Source of the DNA: Cognatundibacterium griseum
GTDB taxonomy: Bacteria > Pseudomonadota > Gammaproteobacteria > Burkholderiales > Burkholderiaceae_D
Assembly: GCF_014284195.1 (NCBI RefSeq)
Contig: NZ_JACOGC010000002.1
Coordinates: 248,001 to 312,000 of the forward strand
DNA length: 64,000 nt
Direction: 5' to 3'
Positions 56,408 through 64,000 of the stretch are shown piece after piece. Made by a program: the position numbers and the translations under genes. Within the stretch, counting starts at the first letter, position 1; each line of letters opens with the position of its first letter. The notes under the pieces were generated by a model. The model saw only the letters and a program-made list of their open reading frames with translations. It was not told the DNA's origin and made no database searches.

Positions 56408-56441
56408 GCCACGTAGTGCCGAACACTGCGTGGCTTTTCTT
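56408..56441 (+). terminator. Intrinsic terminator after pssA
   Basis: GCCACGTAGTG pairs with CACTGCGTGGC (11 bp, one mismatch) around CCGAA, followed by TTTTCTTTTTTT. It separates pssA from the leuA leader. Confidence 0.9.
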
Positions 56442-56482
56442 TTTTTATCAGCATTTAATTCAGAATTTGCTGCCATAAAATC

Positions 56483-56511
56483 TTGCACTTTTCCGTGTTC
56501 GCGCTTATAGT
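56483..56511 (+). promoter_or_regulatory. Predicted leuA promoter
   Basis: TTGCAC (56483-56488) and TATAGT (56506-56511) lie 17 bases apart. The expected start is 56518-56519, which is the A of the leader-peptide ATG. The -35 is weak, the -10 is good. Confidence 0.5.
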
Positions 56512-56518
56512 CATGAGC

Positions 56519-56608
56519 ATGAACTTTACAGCCAATACCATCCGTGCAGCATCTTCAGCAGACATGTCTCGTCTGCTAGTGCTATTGGCTTTCCTGCTAG
56601 TGCGGTAA
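56519..56608 (+). CDS. Leu-rich leader peptide of leuA (29 residues)
   Basis: A 29-codon frame with the end MSRLLVLLAFLLVR, i.e. six Leu codons within nine residues flanked by Val and Arg, three of them CTA, a codon little used elsewhere in the window. That is the pattern of leucine attenuator leader peptides. The stop lies 133 bases before leuA. An in-frame ATG at 56513 is the alternative start. CTGCTAGTGC occurs twice in it. No classic terminator was identified with certainty downstream, so the mechanism remains open. Confidence 0.7.
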   Translation: MNFTANTIRAASSADMSRLLVLLAFLLVR

Positions 56609-56741
56609 CGCGCTAAATTCCCCATTCCCACAATTCGAGTAGTCTCCCCACCCGTGTGCGTCTTGCAAGGGCTGGCCCGGGAATATTCAGAATTTTTCAC
56701 TCAGCACGTTCAGTTTCGGCAAATAACTTCAGGAGAAAATC

Positions 56742-58280
56742 ATGGCAGATAAACTCATCATATTTGATACTACATTGCGTGACGGCGAGCAGTCTCCGGG
56801 CGCGTCCATGACCAAGGACGAGAAAATCAGGATTGCGAAACAGCTGGAGCGCCTGAAAGTGGATGTGATTGAAGCTGGTTTTGCAGCCGCCTCTCCGGGT
56901 GATTTTGAGGCGATCAAAGCGATTGCGGCAACGATCAAGGACTCCACAATCTGCTCGCTGTCACGGGCAAATGACCGTGATATCGCAAGGGCTGCGGAGG
57001 CTTTACAGGCGGCGCAACGAAAGCGTATCCATACGTTCATCGCAACCTCCCCGTTGCATATGGAAAAAAAACTGCGCATGAGTCCTGATCAGGTATTGGA
57101 GCAGGCGATTCAGGCAGTCCGCTTTGCCCGGAATTTTACCGATGATGTTGAATTCAGTCCCGAAGATGGCAGCCGTTCCGAGATGGATTTTCTGTGCCGG
57201 GTGATTGAGGCGGTGATTAAAGAGGGTGCAACAACCATTAACTTTGCCGACACCGTCGGATATGGTGTGCCAGAGTTATACGGAAATATGCTCAAGACTT
57301 TGCGCGAGCGGATTCCGAACTCCGACAAGGCAATCTGGTCTGTGCATTGCCATAACGACCTGGGAATGGCAGTTGCCAACTCTCTGGCAGGTGTGATGAT
57401 CGGTGGTGCGCGTCAGGTCGAGTGCACCATTAACGGTTTGGGTGAGCGGGCCGGCAATACCGCATTGGAAGAAATTGTGATGGCGGTCCGTACCCGTAAA
57501 GATTACTTTAATCTGGAATTGGGAATTGATGCCACGCAGATCGTGCCGGCATCAAAACTGGTTTCCCAGATCACGGGCTTTGCGGTTCAGCCAAATAAGG
57601 CAGTGGTCGGTGCAAATGCGTTTGCCCATGCGTCCGGAATTCATCAGGACGGTATTCTCAAGGCGCGCGATACCTATGAAATTATGCGGGCTGAAGACGT
57701 GGGCTGGAGTGCGAATAAGATCGTTTTGGGTAAATTATCCGGCCGGAATGCCTTTAAACAGCGTCTGGAGGAGTTGGGGATTGCGCTGGATTCTGAATCT
57801 GAGGTAAACGCAGCTTTTGCGAGATTCAAAGAACTGGCAGACCGTAAATCTGAGATTTTTGATGAAGATATTCTGGCGCTGGTTTCCGACGAAGAGCAGG
57901 CCAGCGGAAGTGATGTGTTCCATTTCGTATCATTGGCGCAACGTTCTGAAACCGGAGAATTGCCGGCCGCTAAAGTGGTTTTTTCCATGGAAGGGGAAGA
58001 AGTCAGTTGCGAGGCTAACGGTAATGGTCCCGTAGATGCGATTGTGAACGCGATTGAATCGCGTGTGAGCAGTGGTGCTGAGTTATTGCTGTTTTCCGTC
58101 AATGCGATCACCACAGGAACGCAATCCCAGGGTGAGGTGACGATGCGCTTATCTAAATCCGGCCGGATCGTGAATGGCGTTGGTGCTGATCCGGATATCG
58201 TGGTCGCTTCGGCCAAAGCCTATCTGTCTGCATTGAATAAGCTGGAATCTAAAGCTGAGAAACTGAACCCGCAAATTTGA
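56742..58280 (+). CDS. leuA: 2-Isopropylmalate synthase
   Basis: A 512-residue enzyme condensing acetyl-CoA with 2-ketoisovalerate, the first step specific to leucine. The catalytic HMGL-type barrel begins [18 protein letters not shown]; metal ligands are in [18 protein letters not shown]; the C-terminal LeuA dimer domain (about 390-505) carries the leucine-feedback site. AGGAG precedes the ATG at 7 bases. A Leu-rich leader peptide upstream suggests control by leucine supply. Confidence 0.97.
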   Translation: MADKLIIFDTTLRDGEQSPGASMTKDEKIRIAKQLERLKVDVIEAGFAAASPGDFEAIKAIAATIKDSTICSLSRANDRDIARAAEALQAAQRKRIHTFIATSPLHMEKKLRMSPDQVLEQAIQAVRFARNFTDDVEFSPEDGSRSEMDFLCRVIEAVIKEGATTINFADTVGYGVPELYGNMLKTLRERIPNSDKAIWSVHCHNDLGMAVANSLAGVMIGGARQVECTINGLGERAGNTALEEIVMAVRTRKDYFNLELGIDATQIVPASKLVSQITGFAVQPNKAVVGANAFAHASGIHQDGILKARDTYEIMRAEDVGWSANKIVLGKLSGRNAFKQRLEELGIALDSESEVNAAFARFKELADRKSEIFDEDILALVSDEEQASGSDVFHFVSLAQRSETGELPAAKVVFSMEGEEVSCEANGNGPVDAIVNAIESRVSSGAELLLFSVNAITTGTQSQGEVTMRLSKSGRIVNGVGADPDIVVASAKAYLSALNKLESKAEKLNPQI

Positions 58281-58311
58281 TCTGGTTTGATTTTTCATGT
58301 TATGATCTCGG

Positions 58312-58338
58312 GTCCCGTCATTCCGGCGGGATTTTATT
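58312..58338 (+). terminator. Terminator-like hairpin after leuA
   Basis: TCCCG pairs with CGGGA around a short loop, followed by TTTTATTT. It lies 31 bases past the leuA stop and 60 bases before rpsO. The stem is only 5 bp, so moderate strength. Confidence 0.5.
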
Positions 58339-58400
58339 TCACGATAGTGAAGGTTGCTGCTGAGGCTTCTGACTCTTGCTATCGCATGTAAAGGAAAAAA

Positions 58401-58670
58401 ATGTCTATCGAAAAAAATACAAAAGCCGCGATTGTTGCGGACAATGCCCGTGGTCAGAACGACACCGGTTCTCCGGAAGTTCAGGTTGCCCTGCTGACAG
58501 CGCGTATTAACGACCTGAATGGTCACTTCAAGGCGCACGCCAAAGATCATCATTCCCGCCGTGGTTTGATTATGATGGTTAACCGTCGTAAGAGCCTGTT
58601 GTCTTACTTGAAAGCAAAAGATCTGAACCGCTATCGCGCTCTGATCGAAAAGCTTGGTCTGCGTAAGTAA
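58401..58670 (+). CDS. rpsO: 30S ribosomal protein S15
   Basis: An 89-residue ribosomal protein bS15/uS15 that binds 16S rRNA helices 20-22. The sequence [73 protein letters not shown] is standard, including the RRGL motif. AAAGGAAA precedes the ATG. rpsO-pnp order is conserved across proteobacteria. A strong terminator follows. Confidence 0.98.
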   Translation: MSIEKNTKAAIVADNARGQNDTGSPEVQVALLTARINDLNGHFKAHAKDHHSRRGLIMMVNRRKSLLSYLKAKDLNRYRALIEKLGLRK

Positions 58671-58701
58671 TTCTTGCTGAACCTGGCAAAAAATTTATAG
58701 T

Positions 58702-58737
58702 AAAAAGCCTGCGTCAGTTTTCTGTCGCAGGCTTTTT
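58702..58737 (+). terminator. Intrinsic terminator after rpsO
   Basis: AAAAAGCCTGCG pairs perfectly with CGCAGGCTTTTT (12 bp) around a 12-base loop; the stem supplies the T-run. It separates rpsO from the pnp leader. Confidence 0.9.
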
Positions 58738-58761
58738 GCTTATCTGAGCGTTATTGATTTT

Positions 58762-58869
58762 GGCAAAATTTTCGGCAAATCCGCTGAAAATCGGCAAAAA
58801 AGCGATCCAGCAGGATTGCTTGTGGTGAGGTGAACGACAGCGCCTGAAAATCTGTCGGCAAAATAGAAA
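58762..58869 (+). repeat. Repeated GGCAAA motifs in the pnp leader
   Basis: GGCAAA recurs at about 58762, 58774, 58793 and 58857, and CTGAAAATC comes before it twice (near 58784 and 58845). These repeats lie between the rpsO terminator and the pnp GTG. In E. coli the pnp leader is a target of RNase III and PNPase autocontrol; whether these copies do that is unknown. Confidence 0.4.
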
Positions 58870-58878
58870 GGACACATT

Positions 58879-61011
58879 GTGTTTAATAAAGTTACCAAAA
58901 CCTTCCAATATGGTCAGCATACAGTCACGCTGGAAACTGGAGAAATCGCACGCCAGGCTTCTGGTGCTGTACTGGTGTCGATTGACGATACCGTTGTATT
59001 GGCAACAGTTGTTGCTAAAAAAGATGCTAAGTCTGGTCAGGATTTCTTCCCTCTGACTGTTGACTACATGGAAAAAAGCTATGCAGCTGGCCGTATTCCA
59101 GGCGGTTTTTTCAAACGTGAAGGACGTCCTTCAGAGAAGGAAACGCTGACGTCACGCCTGATCGATCGTCCGATCCGTCCGTTATTTCCTGAGGGATATT
59201 TGAACGAAGTGCAGGTGATCGTGCATGTTTTGTCGGTTAATCCTGAAATTGATCCGGATATCGCTTCCATGATCGGTGCCTCGGCGGCGATCTGCTTGTC
59301 CGGAATTCCGTTTAACGGCCCGGTAGGTGCGGCCCGTGTCGGCTATATTGACGGACAGTATGTCCTGAATCCGACAGCGACACAGTTGAAATCTTCCCAA
59401 ATGGATCTGGTGGTTGCCGGTACCGAAGCTGCCGTATTGATGGTTGAATCGGAGGCGCAGCAGCTGTCGGAAGAAATTATGCTGGGTGCGGTAGTGTTTG
59501 GTCATGAGCAGATGAAGACCGTGATTGATGCCATTCATGATCTGGTCCGTGATGGCGGCAAACCTGAAGTGGAATGGTCGCCAGCGCCGAAAAATGAAGC
59601 GCTGATTTCTGCTGTGACTGCAGTCGCCGAGCCACTGTTGCGAGCTGCTTACCAGACAAAAGAAAAGCAGGCCCGTACTGAGCAACTGAAGGCGGCAGCG
59701 GGTACTGTCAGTGCGGTGTTGGCTGAACAGGCTGCTGCGCAGGGCGTGGCTGCACCTGATAGCGCTGAAGTTGGAAATATTCTGTTTGATCTGGAGTCGA
59801 AAATTGTCCGGTCGCAGATTCTCGAAGGTGAGCCACGTATTGATGGTCGCGACACGCGTACCGTGCGTCCGATTACGATCCGTACTGGCGTGTTGCCACG
59901 CACGCATGGTACTGCACTGTTCACCCGTGGTGAAACTCAGGCGTTGGTCATTGCGACTCTGGGTACGGCTCGGGATGAGCAGAAGATTGATGCTCTGATG
60001 GGTGAATATTCTGACCGCTTCATGCTGCACTACAATATGCCACCTTTCGCTACCGGTGAGACTGGTCGTGTTGGCACACCGAAGCGTCGCGAAATCGGTC
60101 ATGGCCGTCTGGCTAAGCGTGCACTTCAGGCTGCTTTGCCTGAAGCTGATGAATTCAGTTACTCCGTTCGTCTGGTTTCTGAGATTACCGAATCCAACGG
60201 TTCTTCATCCATGGCGTCTGTTTGCGGTGGCTGTCTGGCATTGATGGATGCCGGTGTGCCGATGAAGGCGCATGTGGCTGGTATTGCTATGGGTCTTATC
60301 AAGGAAGGCAATAAGTTTGCTGTCCTGACGGATATTCTGGGTGATGAAGATCATCTGGGGGATATGGACTTTAAGGTTGCCGGTACTGCCCAAGGTATTA
60401 CCGCCTTGCAGATGGATATCAAGATTCAGGGGATTACCAAGGAAATTATGCAGGTTGCTCTGGCGCAAGCTAAAGAAGGCCGCGTTCATATTCTCGGTAA
60501 AATGCAGGAGGCTGTCCCAGTTGTTCGCACTGAATTGTCTGACTTTGCACCACGCCTGATTACGATCAAGATCAATCCGGAAAAAATCCGCGATGTGATT
60601 GGTAAGGGTGGCGCTGTTATCCGTGCACTGACTGAAGAAACCGGTACTCAGATTGATATCAGCGATGAGGGTGTGGTTACAATTGCCTCTGTTGATGCTG
60701 CTGCAGGTCAGGAAGCGAAGCGCCGTATCGAAGAGCTGACTGCTGAGGTTGAGGTTGGCAAGATTTACGAGGGAACAGTACTGAAATTGCTGGACTTCGG
60801 TGCCATCGTGCAGATCATGCCTGGTAAGGATGGTTTGCTGCATATCAGCCAGATTGCTAACGAGCGCGTCAATGCCGTTGCTGATTACCTGAAGGAAGGT
60901 CAGCAGGTTCGGGTCAAGGTATTGGAGACCGATGATCGTGGTCGCTTTAAATTGTCGATGAAGGCTGCATTGACGGATGGTGAAGGTCAGCAGCAACAAC
61001 AGCAGCAATAA
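58879..61011 (+). CDS. pnp: Polynucleotide phosphorylase
   Basis: A 710-residue 3'-5' exoribonuclease and RNA polymerase of the degradosome. Two RNase PH cores (catalytic residues in [14 protein letters not shown] and in [19 protein letters not shown]) are followed by the KH domain ([20 protein letters not shown]) and the S1 domain ([33 protein letters not shown]). The start is GTG with AAAGGA upstream. It ends in seven Gln, encoded by a CAG/CAA run, not conserved in relatives I know. Confidence 0.98.
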   Translation: MFNKVTKTFQYGQHTVTLETGEIARQASGAVLVSIDDTVVLATVVAKKDAKSGQDFFPLTVDYMEKSYAAGRIPGGFFKREGRPSEKETLTSRLIDRPIRPLFPEGYLNEVQVIVHVLSVNPEIDPDIASMIGASAAICLSGIPFNGPVGAARVGYIDGQYVLNPTATQLKSSQMDLVVAGTEAAVLMVESEAQQLSEEIMLGAVVFGHEQMKTVIDAIHDLVRDGGKPEVEWSPAPKNEALISAVTAVAEPLLRAAYQTKEKQARTEQLKAAAGTVSAVLAEQAAAQGVAAPDSAEVGNILFDLESKIVRSQILEGEPRIDGRDTRTVRPITIRTGVLPRTHGTALFTRGETQALVIATLGTARDEQKIDALMGEYSDRFMLHYNMPPFATGETGRVGTPKRREIGHGRLAKRALQAALPEADEFSYSVRLVSEITESNGSSSMASVCGGCLALMDAGVPMKAHVAGIAMGLIKEGNKFAVLTDILGDEDHLGDMDFKVAGTAQGITALQMDIKIQGITKEIMQVALAQAKEGRVHILGKMQEAVPVVRTELSDFAPRLITIKINPEKIRDVIGKGGAVIRALTEETGTQIDISDEGVVTIASVDAAAGQEAKRRIEELTAEVEVGKIYEGTVLKLLDFGAIVQIMPGKDGLLHISQIANERVNAVADYLKEGQQVRVKVLETDDRGRFKLSMKAALTDGEGQQQQQQQ

Positions 61012-61033
61012 GCATTATTCCGTATTTCGGATG

Positions 61034-61064
61034 AAAAGCCTGCGCATTGCGCGGGCTTTTTTTT
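61034..61064 (+). terminator. Intrinsic terminator after pnp
   Basis: AAAAGCCTGCGC pairs with GCGCGGGCTTTT (12 bp, one wobble) around ATT, followed by eight T in total. Confidence 0.93.
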
Positions 61065-61101
61065 ATTAACATAAAATGTCGTTTTTTCTCAGGAGGCCAT
61101 C

Positions 61102-62088
61102 ATGCGGGCGATCGAAATCAGTGCTTACGGAGCACCAGAAATGTTACGTCTGTGTGAGCGGGATATCCCAGTCCATCGACCTGGAGAGGTCTTGATCAGG
61201 GTGCATGCAGCCGGTGTCAACAGGCCTGACGTTTTGCAGCGGCTTGGATTTTACCCGGTCCCTGCTGGTGCCTCGGATATTCCCGGACTGGAGGTGTCGG
61301 GTGAGATTGTTGGCGGAGACCTGGAGGGTTCCGGGTTTGAATTGGGTAGCCGTGTTTGTGCACTGGTGCAGGGTGGTGGATATGCAGAGTATTGCGTCGC
61401 TCCATTAGAGCAATGTCTGCGGATACCTGATGGTTTGAGTTTGCTTGAGGCGGCATCGCTGCCGGAAACTTATTTCACTGTCTGGAGTAATGTGTTTGAT
61501 CGTGCAGGACTTGCGCCGGGACAAACTTTGCTGGTTCAGGGTGGGACTTCCGGCATCGGTGTTGTTGCCATTCAGATTGCAAAAGCAATGGGGCACCGGG
61601 TGTTTGTGACTGCAGGAAATGATGAAAAATGCCGTGCCGCTGAAAAACTGGGGGCGGAGCGTGCGATTAATTATAAAACTGAGAAATTTCCGGAGGTGGT
61701 GAAAGAGTTGACGGCCGGCAAGGGGGTTGACGTTATCCTGGACATGGTTGCCGGGAGCTATGTTCCCCAGGAAGTTGATTGTCTTGCGGATGATGGGCGG
61801 CTGGTGATTATCGCGCTATTGGGCGGCTCTACTGCGCAAGTTGATCTGGGACAGGTTTTGAGGAGAAGATTGACAATTACCGGTTCTACGTTGCGCCCAC
61901 GTCCTCCTGCTTTCAAGGCTGCCATTGCTGCTCAATTGCAGTCCCGGGTCTGGCCTTTGCTTGAAAAAAAGGAGATTGTGCCTGTCATTCATCATGTTTT
62001 TCCGTTGGAGCGTGCTGATCTGGCGCACAAAATGATGGAAGAGGGTGCGCATATCGGAAAAATTATGCTGCAGGTCAGTCCGGTATGA
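61102..62088 (+). CDS. NAD(P)H-quinone oxidoreductase (TP53I3/PIG3-type)
   Basis: A 328-residue MDR-superfamily reductase related to human PIG3 and bacterial YhdH/QOR. It starts MRAIEISAYGAPEMLRLCERDIPVHRPGEVLIRVHAAGVNRPDVLQRLG and has the nucleotide motif VQGGTSGIGVVAIQIAKAMG. No zinc ligands. AGGAGG lies 7 bases before the ATG. A paralogue of the other quinone reductase at 22007-22981, but from a different subfamily. Between pnp and tpiA, the normal place in Oxalobacteraceae. Confidence 0.93.
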   Translation: MRAIEISAYGAPEMLRLCERDIPVHRPGEVLIRVHAAGVNRPDVLQRLGFYPVPAGASDIPGLEVSGEIVGGDLEGSGFELGSRVCALVQGGGYAEYCVAPLEQCLRIPDGLSLLEAASLPETYFTVWSNVFDRAGLAPGQTLLVQGGTSGIGVVAIQIAKAMGHRVFVTAGNDEKCRAAEKLGAERAINYKTEKFPEVVKELTAGKGVDVILDMVAGSYVPQEVDCLADDGRLVIIALLGGSTAQVDLGQVLRRRLTITGSTLRPRPPAFKAAIAAQLQSRVWPLLEKKEIVPVIHHVFPLERADLAHKMMEEGAHIGKIMLQVSPV

Positions 62089-62177
62089 AGGGATGAGTCC
62101 GTTTTTCCTTTGATGTGAGGTTCATTTATCGGGTGTCGATTGTCGTTCGTGTCGGTGTTGGTATATTGTCTCCTTGT

Positions 62178-62207
62178 TTGACCGTCTCCTGTGCGGCGCG
62201 ATACAAT
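62178..62207 (+). promoter_or_regulatory. Predicted tpiA promoter
   Basis: TTGACC (62178-62183) and TACAAT (62202-62207), 18 bases apart, give a start near 62214, 20 bases before the tpiA ATG. Confidence 0.65.
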
Positions 62208-62233
62208 AGACGGTTATTTACATTTGGCTTACT

Positions 62234-62983
62234 ATGCGACGCAAACTTATTGCTGGTAACTGGAAAATGAACGGCAGCTTTGCCGCAAACCGTTTACTTC
62301 TTTCAGAAATTTTAGCGGGAATATCGAATACTCCTGCATGCGACATTTTGGTGTGCGCGCCTGCGCCATATCTGTCTCAGTGCGCCGAAATGCTGGCGAA
62401 AAGTGCTGTTGCCTGGGGCGCGCAGGATGTATCCGCTCACCCGCAGGGGGCTTTTACTGGCGAAGTGTCGGCGGCAATGCTGGCAGACTGCGCTTGCCGG
62501 TATGTGATCATCGGCCATTCTGAGCGGCGCGCATATCATGCAGAATCTGATGAATTGACGGCGCAGAAGGTGTTGCAGGCGTTTGCTAATAATCTGACGC
62601 CTGTTCTGTGTGTCGGAGAAACGCTTGAGCAGCGTGAAAGTGGGCAGACGAATTCTGTGGTTGCAGGGCAGTTGCGTGCTGTGCTGGATGTTTTGGATGC
62701 GGGGCAGTTGTCGCGTCTCGTTATTGCCTACGAGCCGGTGTGGGCAATCGGTACAGGGAAAACTGCGACACCGCAGATGGCTCAGGATGTTCATGCATTT
62801 TTGCGTCAGCAGATAGCCGTCAGGGATGTTGCTGCTGCAAATATTGTGCGTATTTTGTATGGTGGCAGTATGAAGCCCGATAATGCTGCCGAGCTGTTGC
62901 GTATGGCGGATATTGATGGCGGGCTGATTGGCGGCGCTGCATTGAAGTCTGCGGATTTTCTGGCGATTGTTGCGGCAGTCTGA
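62234..62983 (+). CDS. tpiA: Triosephosphate isomerase
   Basis: A 249-residue TIM-barrel enzyme interconverting dihydroxyacetone phosphate and glyceraldehyde-3-phosphate. Key segments are present: GNWKMNGS (Lys12 type), [13 protein letters not shown] (catalytic His), [18 protein letters not shown] (catalytic Glu and flexible loop 6) and [14 protein letters not shown]. Standard length. It follows its own promoter and precedes secG, as in E. coli-like and betaproteobacterial genomes. Confidence 0.98.
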   Translation: MRRKLIAGNWKMNGSFAANRLLLSEILAGISNTPACDILVCAPAPYLSQCAEMLAKSAVAWGAQDVSAHPQGAFTGEVSAAMLADCACRYVIIGHSERRAYHAESDELTAQKVLQAFANNLTPVLCVGETLEQRESGQTNSVVAGQLRAVLDVLDAGQLSRLVIAYEPVWAIGTGKTATPQMAQDVHAFLRQQIAVRDVAAANIVRILYGGSMKPDNAAELLRMADIDGGLIGGAALKSADFLAIVAAV

Positions 62984-63027
62984 CTGATGCTGTTTTCTTT
63001 TGATTGATTAAATTTTTAGGTGTTGGA

Positions 63028-63387
63028 ATGCAAGCTTTTTTTACTTTGATAGTTGTTGTTCAGGTTTTGTCTGCTCTGGCAATTGTTGGTCTGGTTTTGT
63101 TGCAGCACGGTAAGGGTGCGGACATGGGGGCTTCGTTTGGTTCTGGTGCCTCTGGCAGCTTGTTTGGGGCAACTGGTTCTTCAAATTTTTTGTCTCGTTC
63201 CACAGGTGTGGCAGCAGTAATCTTTTTCGGTGCAACTCTTGCGCTGGGTGTGGTCGGCTCTGGTAAAAAAGCGGCGGGTGGTGTCATGGATAATTTGCCG
63301 GTTTCCGCCAAGCCTGCAACAACGGTTGCGGCTCCTGCATCTGCTCCGGTTGAATCAGGTGCTTCGATAAATCAGATTCCAAAATAA
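63028..63387 (+). CDS. secG: Preprotein translocase subunit SecG
   Basis: A 119-residue inner-membrane SecYEG component. Two membrane helices (about 2-22 and 50-70) flank the conserved loop VLLQHGKGADMGASFGSGASGSLFGATGSSNFLSRSTG. The C-terminal tail (about 85-119) is Ala/Pro-rich and ends in NQIPK. ATG 63028 with TAGGTG upstream is preferred to the TTG 8 codons before it. A tRNA-Leu and nuoA follow. Confidence 0.95.
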   Translation: MQAFFTLIVVVQVLSALAIVGLVLLQHGKGADMGASFGSGASGSLFGATGSSNFLSRSTGVAAVIFFGATLALGVVGSGKKAAGGVMDNLPVSAKPATTVAAPASAPVESGASINQIPK

Positions 63388-63431
63388 ATTTATTGCCCGG
63401 TAAAAAAATATTGGATATCCGCAATTGTGCG

Positions 63432-63460
63432 TTGAACAATGAGGTTAGACATAGTAGAAT
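63432..63460 (+). promoter_or_regulatory. Promoter of tRNA-Leu
   Basis: TTGAAC (63432-63437) and TAGAAT (63455-63460) are separated by 17 bases; the start would be near 63467, 5 bases before the tRNA. Confidence 0.8.
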
Positions 63461-63471
63461 ATCGGGCTTAT

Positions 63472-63556
63472 GCCGACGTGGTGAAATTGGTAGACACGCT
63501 ATCTTGAGGGGGTAGTGGCGAAAGCTGTACGAGTTCGAGTCTCGTCGTCGGCACCA
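63472..63556 (+). tRNA. tRNA-Leu (anticodon GAG)
   Basis: An 85-base class II tRNA: acceptor GCCGACG/CGTCGGC, D-arm GTGAAATTGGTAGACAC, anticodon stem CTATC/GGTAG with loop TTGAGGG (anticodon GAG), a variable arm, T-arm and encoded CCA. It sits between secG and nuoA, the usual Burkholderiales place. Confidence 0.97.
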
Positions 63557-63669
63557 AAAAAATAAGCCAAAAATTTTATGGCTTGGTCGAGGAAGTGGCT
63601 GTTTATCGTGAATGTAAATCAGGAGTAAACAGTGTGCTTCATATGGCGTTCAATTACAGGTAGCCTAAC

Positions 63670-64000
63670 GTGAACCTCGAAAATTATTTCCCAGTTCTTC
63701 TCTTTATTCTGGTTGGCATCGGAGTTGGTGTGGTGCCGCAATTGCTGGGGCGGATTCTTGCTCCGTATAAACCGGATTCTCAAAAAACATCTGCATATGA
63801 GTGTGGCTTCGAGGCATTTGAAGATGCGCGTATGAAGTTTGATGTTCGCTATTATTTGATTGCGATTCTGTTTATCTTGTTTGATCTTGAGACGGCATTT
63901 TTCTTTCCCTGGGGCGTTGCGATGCGCGATCTGGGATGGTCTGGTTTCTTGATCATGCTGGGCTTTGTGCTCGAATTTGCGGTTGGTTTTTGGTACATCT
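63670..64000 (+). CDS. nuoA: NADH-quinone oxidoreductase subunit A (partial, 3' end outside)
   Basis: The first 110 codons of NuoA, the first gene of the Complex I operon. It starts with GTG ([32 protein letters not shown]) and includes the invariant [43 protein letters not shown] with the quinone-site loop Cys. Three membrane helices are expected, the last one cut by the window end. The 113 bases upstream contain no clear promoter, so it may be read through from tRNA-Leu or a promoter not recognised. Confidence 0.96.
   Translation, partial: MNLENYFPVLLFILVGIGVGVVPQLLGRILAPYKPDSQKTSAYECGFEAFEDARMKFDVRYYLIAILFILFDLETAFFFPWGVAMRDLGWSGFLIMLGFVLEFAVGFWYI

Noticed and set aside
59182-60102. A 306-codon frame antisense to pnp
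   Set aside because: Shadow of the highly biased pnp codons; no start signal and no domain.

Overview
The window looks like an ordinary chromosomal segment of a betaproteobacterium of the order Burkholderiales, most likely family Oxalobacteraceae (Herminiimonas/Undibacterium-like). This rests on recognised proteins and gene order, not on a search: rng-maf-rlmH-rsfS-nadD-hemF-purD-yebC; sigma factor-DUF3619-DUF3106-RDD next to ilvB-ilvH-ilvC; leuA-rpsO-pnp; tpiA-secG-tRNA-Leu-nuoA; and Burkholderiales-type families (DUF1631, DUF3460, DUF3106, DUF3619). GC content is moderate. I see no insertion sequence, prophage, CRISPR array or origin. Both ends cut a gene: a Crp/Fnr-type regulator on the left and nuoA on the right.

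Layout. 1-12.7 kb: end of a Crp/Fnr regulator, a leftward PHA synthase (phaC), and a rightward run of TolC-like protein, HlyD-like adaptor, two-NBD ABC ATPase, two ABC-2 permeases, FabI-like enoyl reductase, a MaoC-phosphotransacylase fusion and acetate kinase. A perfect FNR-type palindrome lies between the two arms, at class II distance from a plausible -10 on each side. 12.7-20.8 kb: a leftward housekeeping run (acyltransferase, rng, maf, rlmH, rsfS, nadD, hemF, purD, yebC). 21-26 kb: DMT transporter, quinone oxidoreductase, a 45-residue membrane protein, DUF1631 protein, DUF4136 lipoprotein. 26.4-36.4 kb: pepN, fbp, a divergent NAD(P)-binding protein/LysR pair, tolA-tolB-pal-cpoB (without tolQR) and two identical tRNA-Lys genes. 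36.5-39 kb: a methyltransferase and ppx/gppA.

39.3-50.6 kb: a leftward block with an alginate lyase-family protein, a TonB-dependent receptor under a clear TPP riboswitch, rarD, a BtuF-like binding protein coupled to panC, scpA, DUF3460, a LOG protein with a TetR regulator, and an ECF sigma factor module. 51-64 kb: branched-chain amino acid genes (ilvB, ilvH, ilvC, leuA), a SIMPL protein and pssA, then rpsO, pnp, a second quinone oxidoreductase, tpiA, secG, tRNA-Leu and the start of the nuo operon.

The most interesting signals are regulatory: the FNR box in the PHA/acyl-phosphate region, the TPP riboswitch in front of an outer-membrane receptor, a Leu-rich leader peptide before leuA that may be leaderless, a small Shine-Dalgarno-led ORF overlapping the ilvB start, and a sigma factor module with a candidate membrane anti-sigma and an LTxxQ-like periplasmic protein. 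All functional calls come from reading the sequence; no database search was run.
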